A stretch of DNA of 6,227 nucleotides from UBA2256 sp964531105 (GTDB lineage Bacteria; Spirochaetota; Spirochaetia; Treponematales; Rectinemataceae). This document shows positions 5,707 through 6,227 of this stretch, in pieces (within the stretch, counting starts at the first letter, position 1; the number at the start of each line of letters is the position of its first letter). The DNA lies in NCBI GenBank assembly GCA_964531105.1, contig CAZHFN010000073.1:1-6227 (forward strand). Reading direction: 5' to 3'. The position numbers and the translations under genes were made by a program. Under the pieces are notes generated by a model. That model was given only the letters and a program-made list of their open reading frames with translations, was not told where the DNA came from and made no database searches.

Positions 5707-6227
5707 ATGAAGATATTGACCCATACGGTAAAACCGAGACTGGATGGTGAACTGGCGGCCCTTGACCTCATTGCCAGAAACCTTTGGCTCTCCTGGAACT
5801 TCGATGCGATTTCTCTCTTTATCCGTATCGATCCCGATGCCTGGGTCGAGAGCGGCCAGAATCCGGTAAAAATGCTCGGCATGGTGAGCCAGGAACGCTT
5901 CGATCAATTGGCCCAGGATGACTCCTTTGTCGCCGCCCTTCAGGATGTGAAGACCAGACTCGAGCGTTATCGTAAGGGCGAGGCCTGGTACAAGGGTCCC
6001 AAGGGCTCCGTTACCGCCTATTTCTCCATGGAGTTCGGCATTGATGTATCTCTGCCCACATATTCGGGCGGCCTGGGTATTCTGTCGGGCGACCACATGA
6101 AGACCTCCAGCGACTTGGGGCTGCCCCTGGTGGGCGTGGGGCTTCTGTATCGTCAGGGATATTTCAAGCAGTATCTCAATGCCGATGGCTTTCAGCAGGA
6201 ATCCTACCCCGAGAACGACTGGTACAA
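5707..6227 (+). CDS. glgP: Alpha-glucan (glycogen/maltodextrin) phosphorylase, N-terminal part, cut by the window end
   Basis: The first 173 codons of a GT35 alpha-glucan phosphorylase, a pyridoxal-phosphate enzyme that releases glucose 1-phosphate from storage or imported alpha-1,4-glucans in the cytoplasm. Residues about 17-95 look like the N-terminal domain typical of the bacterial and archaeal long branch (DUF3417 type): LIARNLWLSWNFDAISLF, then RIDPDAWVESGQNPVKML. The catalytic part follows with SVTAYFSMEFGIDVSLPTYSGGLGILSGDHMKTSSDLGLPLVGVGLLYRQGYFKQ split over residues about 102-156; the key pieces are YFSMEFG, YSGGLG, LSGDH and LLYRQGYF. The PLP lysine and the C-terminal half lie beyond the window. 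ATG 5707 is two bases after the upstream TGA and has AAGGA six bases upstream. No promoter is visible directly before it, so it should be co-transcribed with the helicase-like gene. Substrate length preference (glycogen or maltodextrin) cannot be told from this part. Confidence 0.93.
   Translation, partial: MKILTHTVKPRLDGELAALDLIARNLWLSWNFDAISLFIRIDPDAWVESGQNPVKMLGMVSQERFDQLAQDDSFVAALQDVKTRLERYRKGEAWYKGPKGSVTAYFSMEFGIDVSLPTYSGGLGILSGDHMKTSSDLGLPLVGVGLLYRQGYFKQYLNADGFQQESYPENDWY

Noticed and set aside
5052..6096. Minus-strand open frames opposite the helicase-like gene and glgP
   Set aside because: They are antisense to genes with clear coding evidence and have compositions (Arg, Pro, Cys and Gly rich) typical of shadow frames.
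1..6227. tRNA, rRNA, CRISPR, insertion sequence or phage features
   Set aside because: I found no direct repeats with spacers, no terminal inverted repeats with a transposase, and no stretch that reads as a structured RNA gene. The only strong hairpins are the two terminators.

Overview
The window is a compact bacterial chromosome segment of moderately high GC (roughly mid-50s % by eye). It has two divergent gene blocks on either side of a 233-bp AT-rich intergenic region. I see no mobile element, RNA gene, CRISPR array or phage signature. A spirochaete of the Treponema/Spirochaeta group is my best guess. It rests on the overall flavour of the proteins (a NDH-2 fused to DoxX, a decayed RhlB-like protein next to an alpha-glucan phosphorylase) and not on a marker gene, so hold it loosely.

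Minus-strand block, read right to left. A type II NADH dehydrogenase-like flavoprotein fused to a C-terminal DoxX-like membrane module (1824-3833) is followed by a strong intrinsic terminator (1758-1804). Next come a trans-polyprenyl diphosphate synthase (754-1731) and, with its ribosome-binding site abutting the synthase stop codon, the Mn2+ exporter gene mntP (145-741, GTG start). A second intrinsic terminator (81-115) closes the block. The first two genes fit together: one reduces a quinone and the other makes a long isoprenoid chain of the kind attached to quinones. MntP appears to be carried along in the same transcript.

Plus-strand block, read left to right. A 545-residue protein with the layout of a RhlB-type DEAD-box RNA helicase (4067-5704) has lost every recognisable ATPase and helicase motif; the DEAD box itself reads DQAE. 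It keeps a long Arg-rich tail. Its stop codon is two bases before the ATG of an alpha-glucan (glycogen/maltodextrin) phosphorylase, glgP (5707 to the window end, truncated), whose Shine-Dalgarno sequence lies inside the last codons of the upstream gene. The two are almost certainly co-expressed.

The most interesting items are the apparent pseudo-helicase and its tight coupling to glgP, and the DoxX-fused NDH-2 with a Trp/Ala repeat inserted in its membrane module. No completely new multi-gene system is evident. The first ~70 bases may hold the tail of a convergent gene that cannot be identified.
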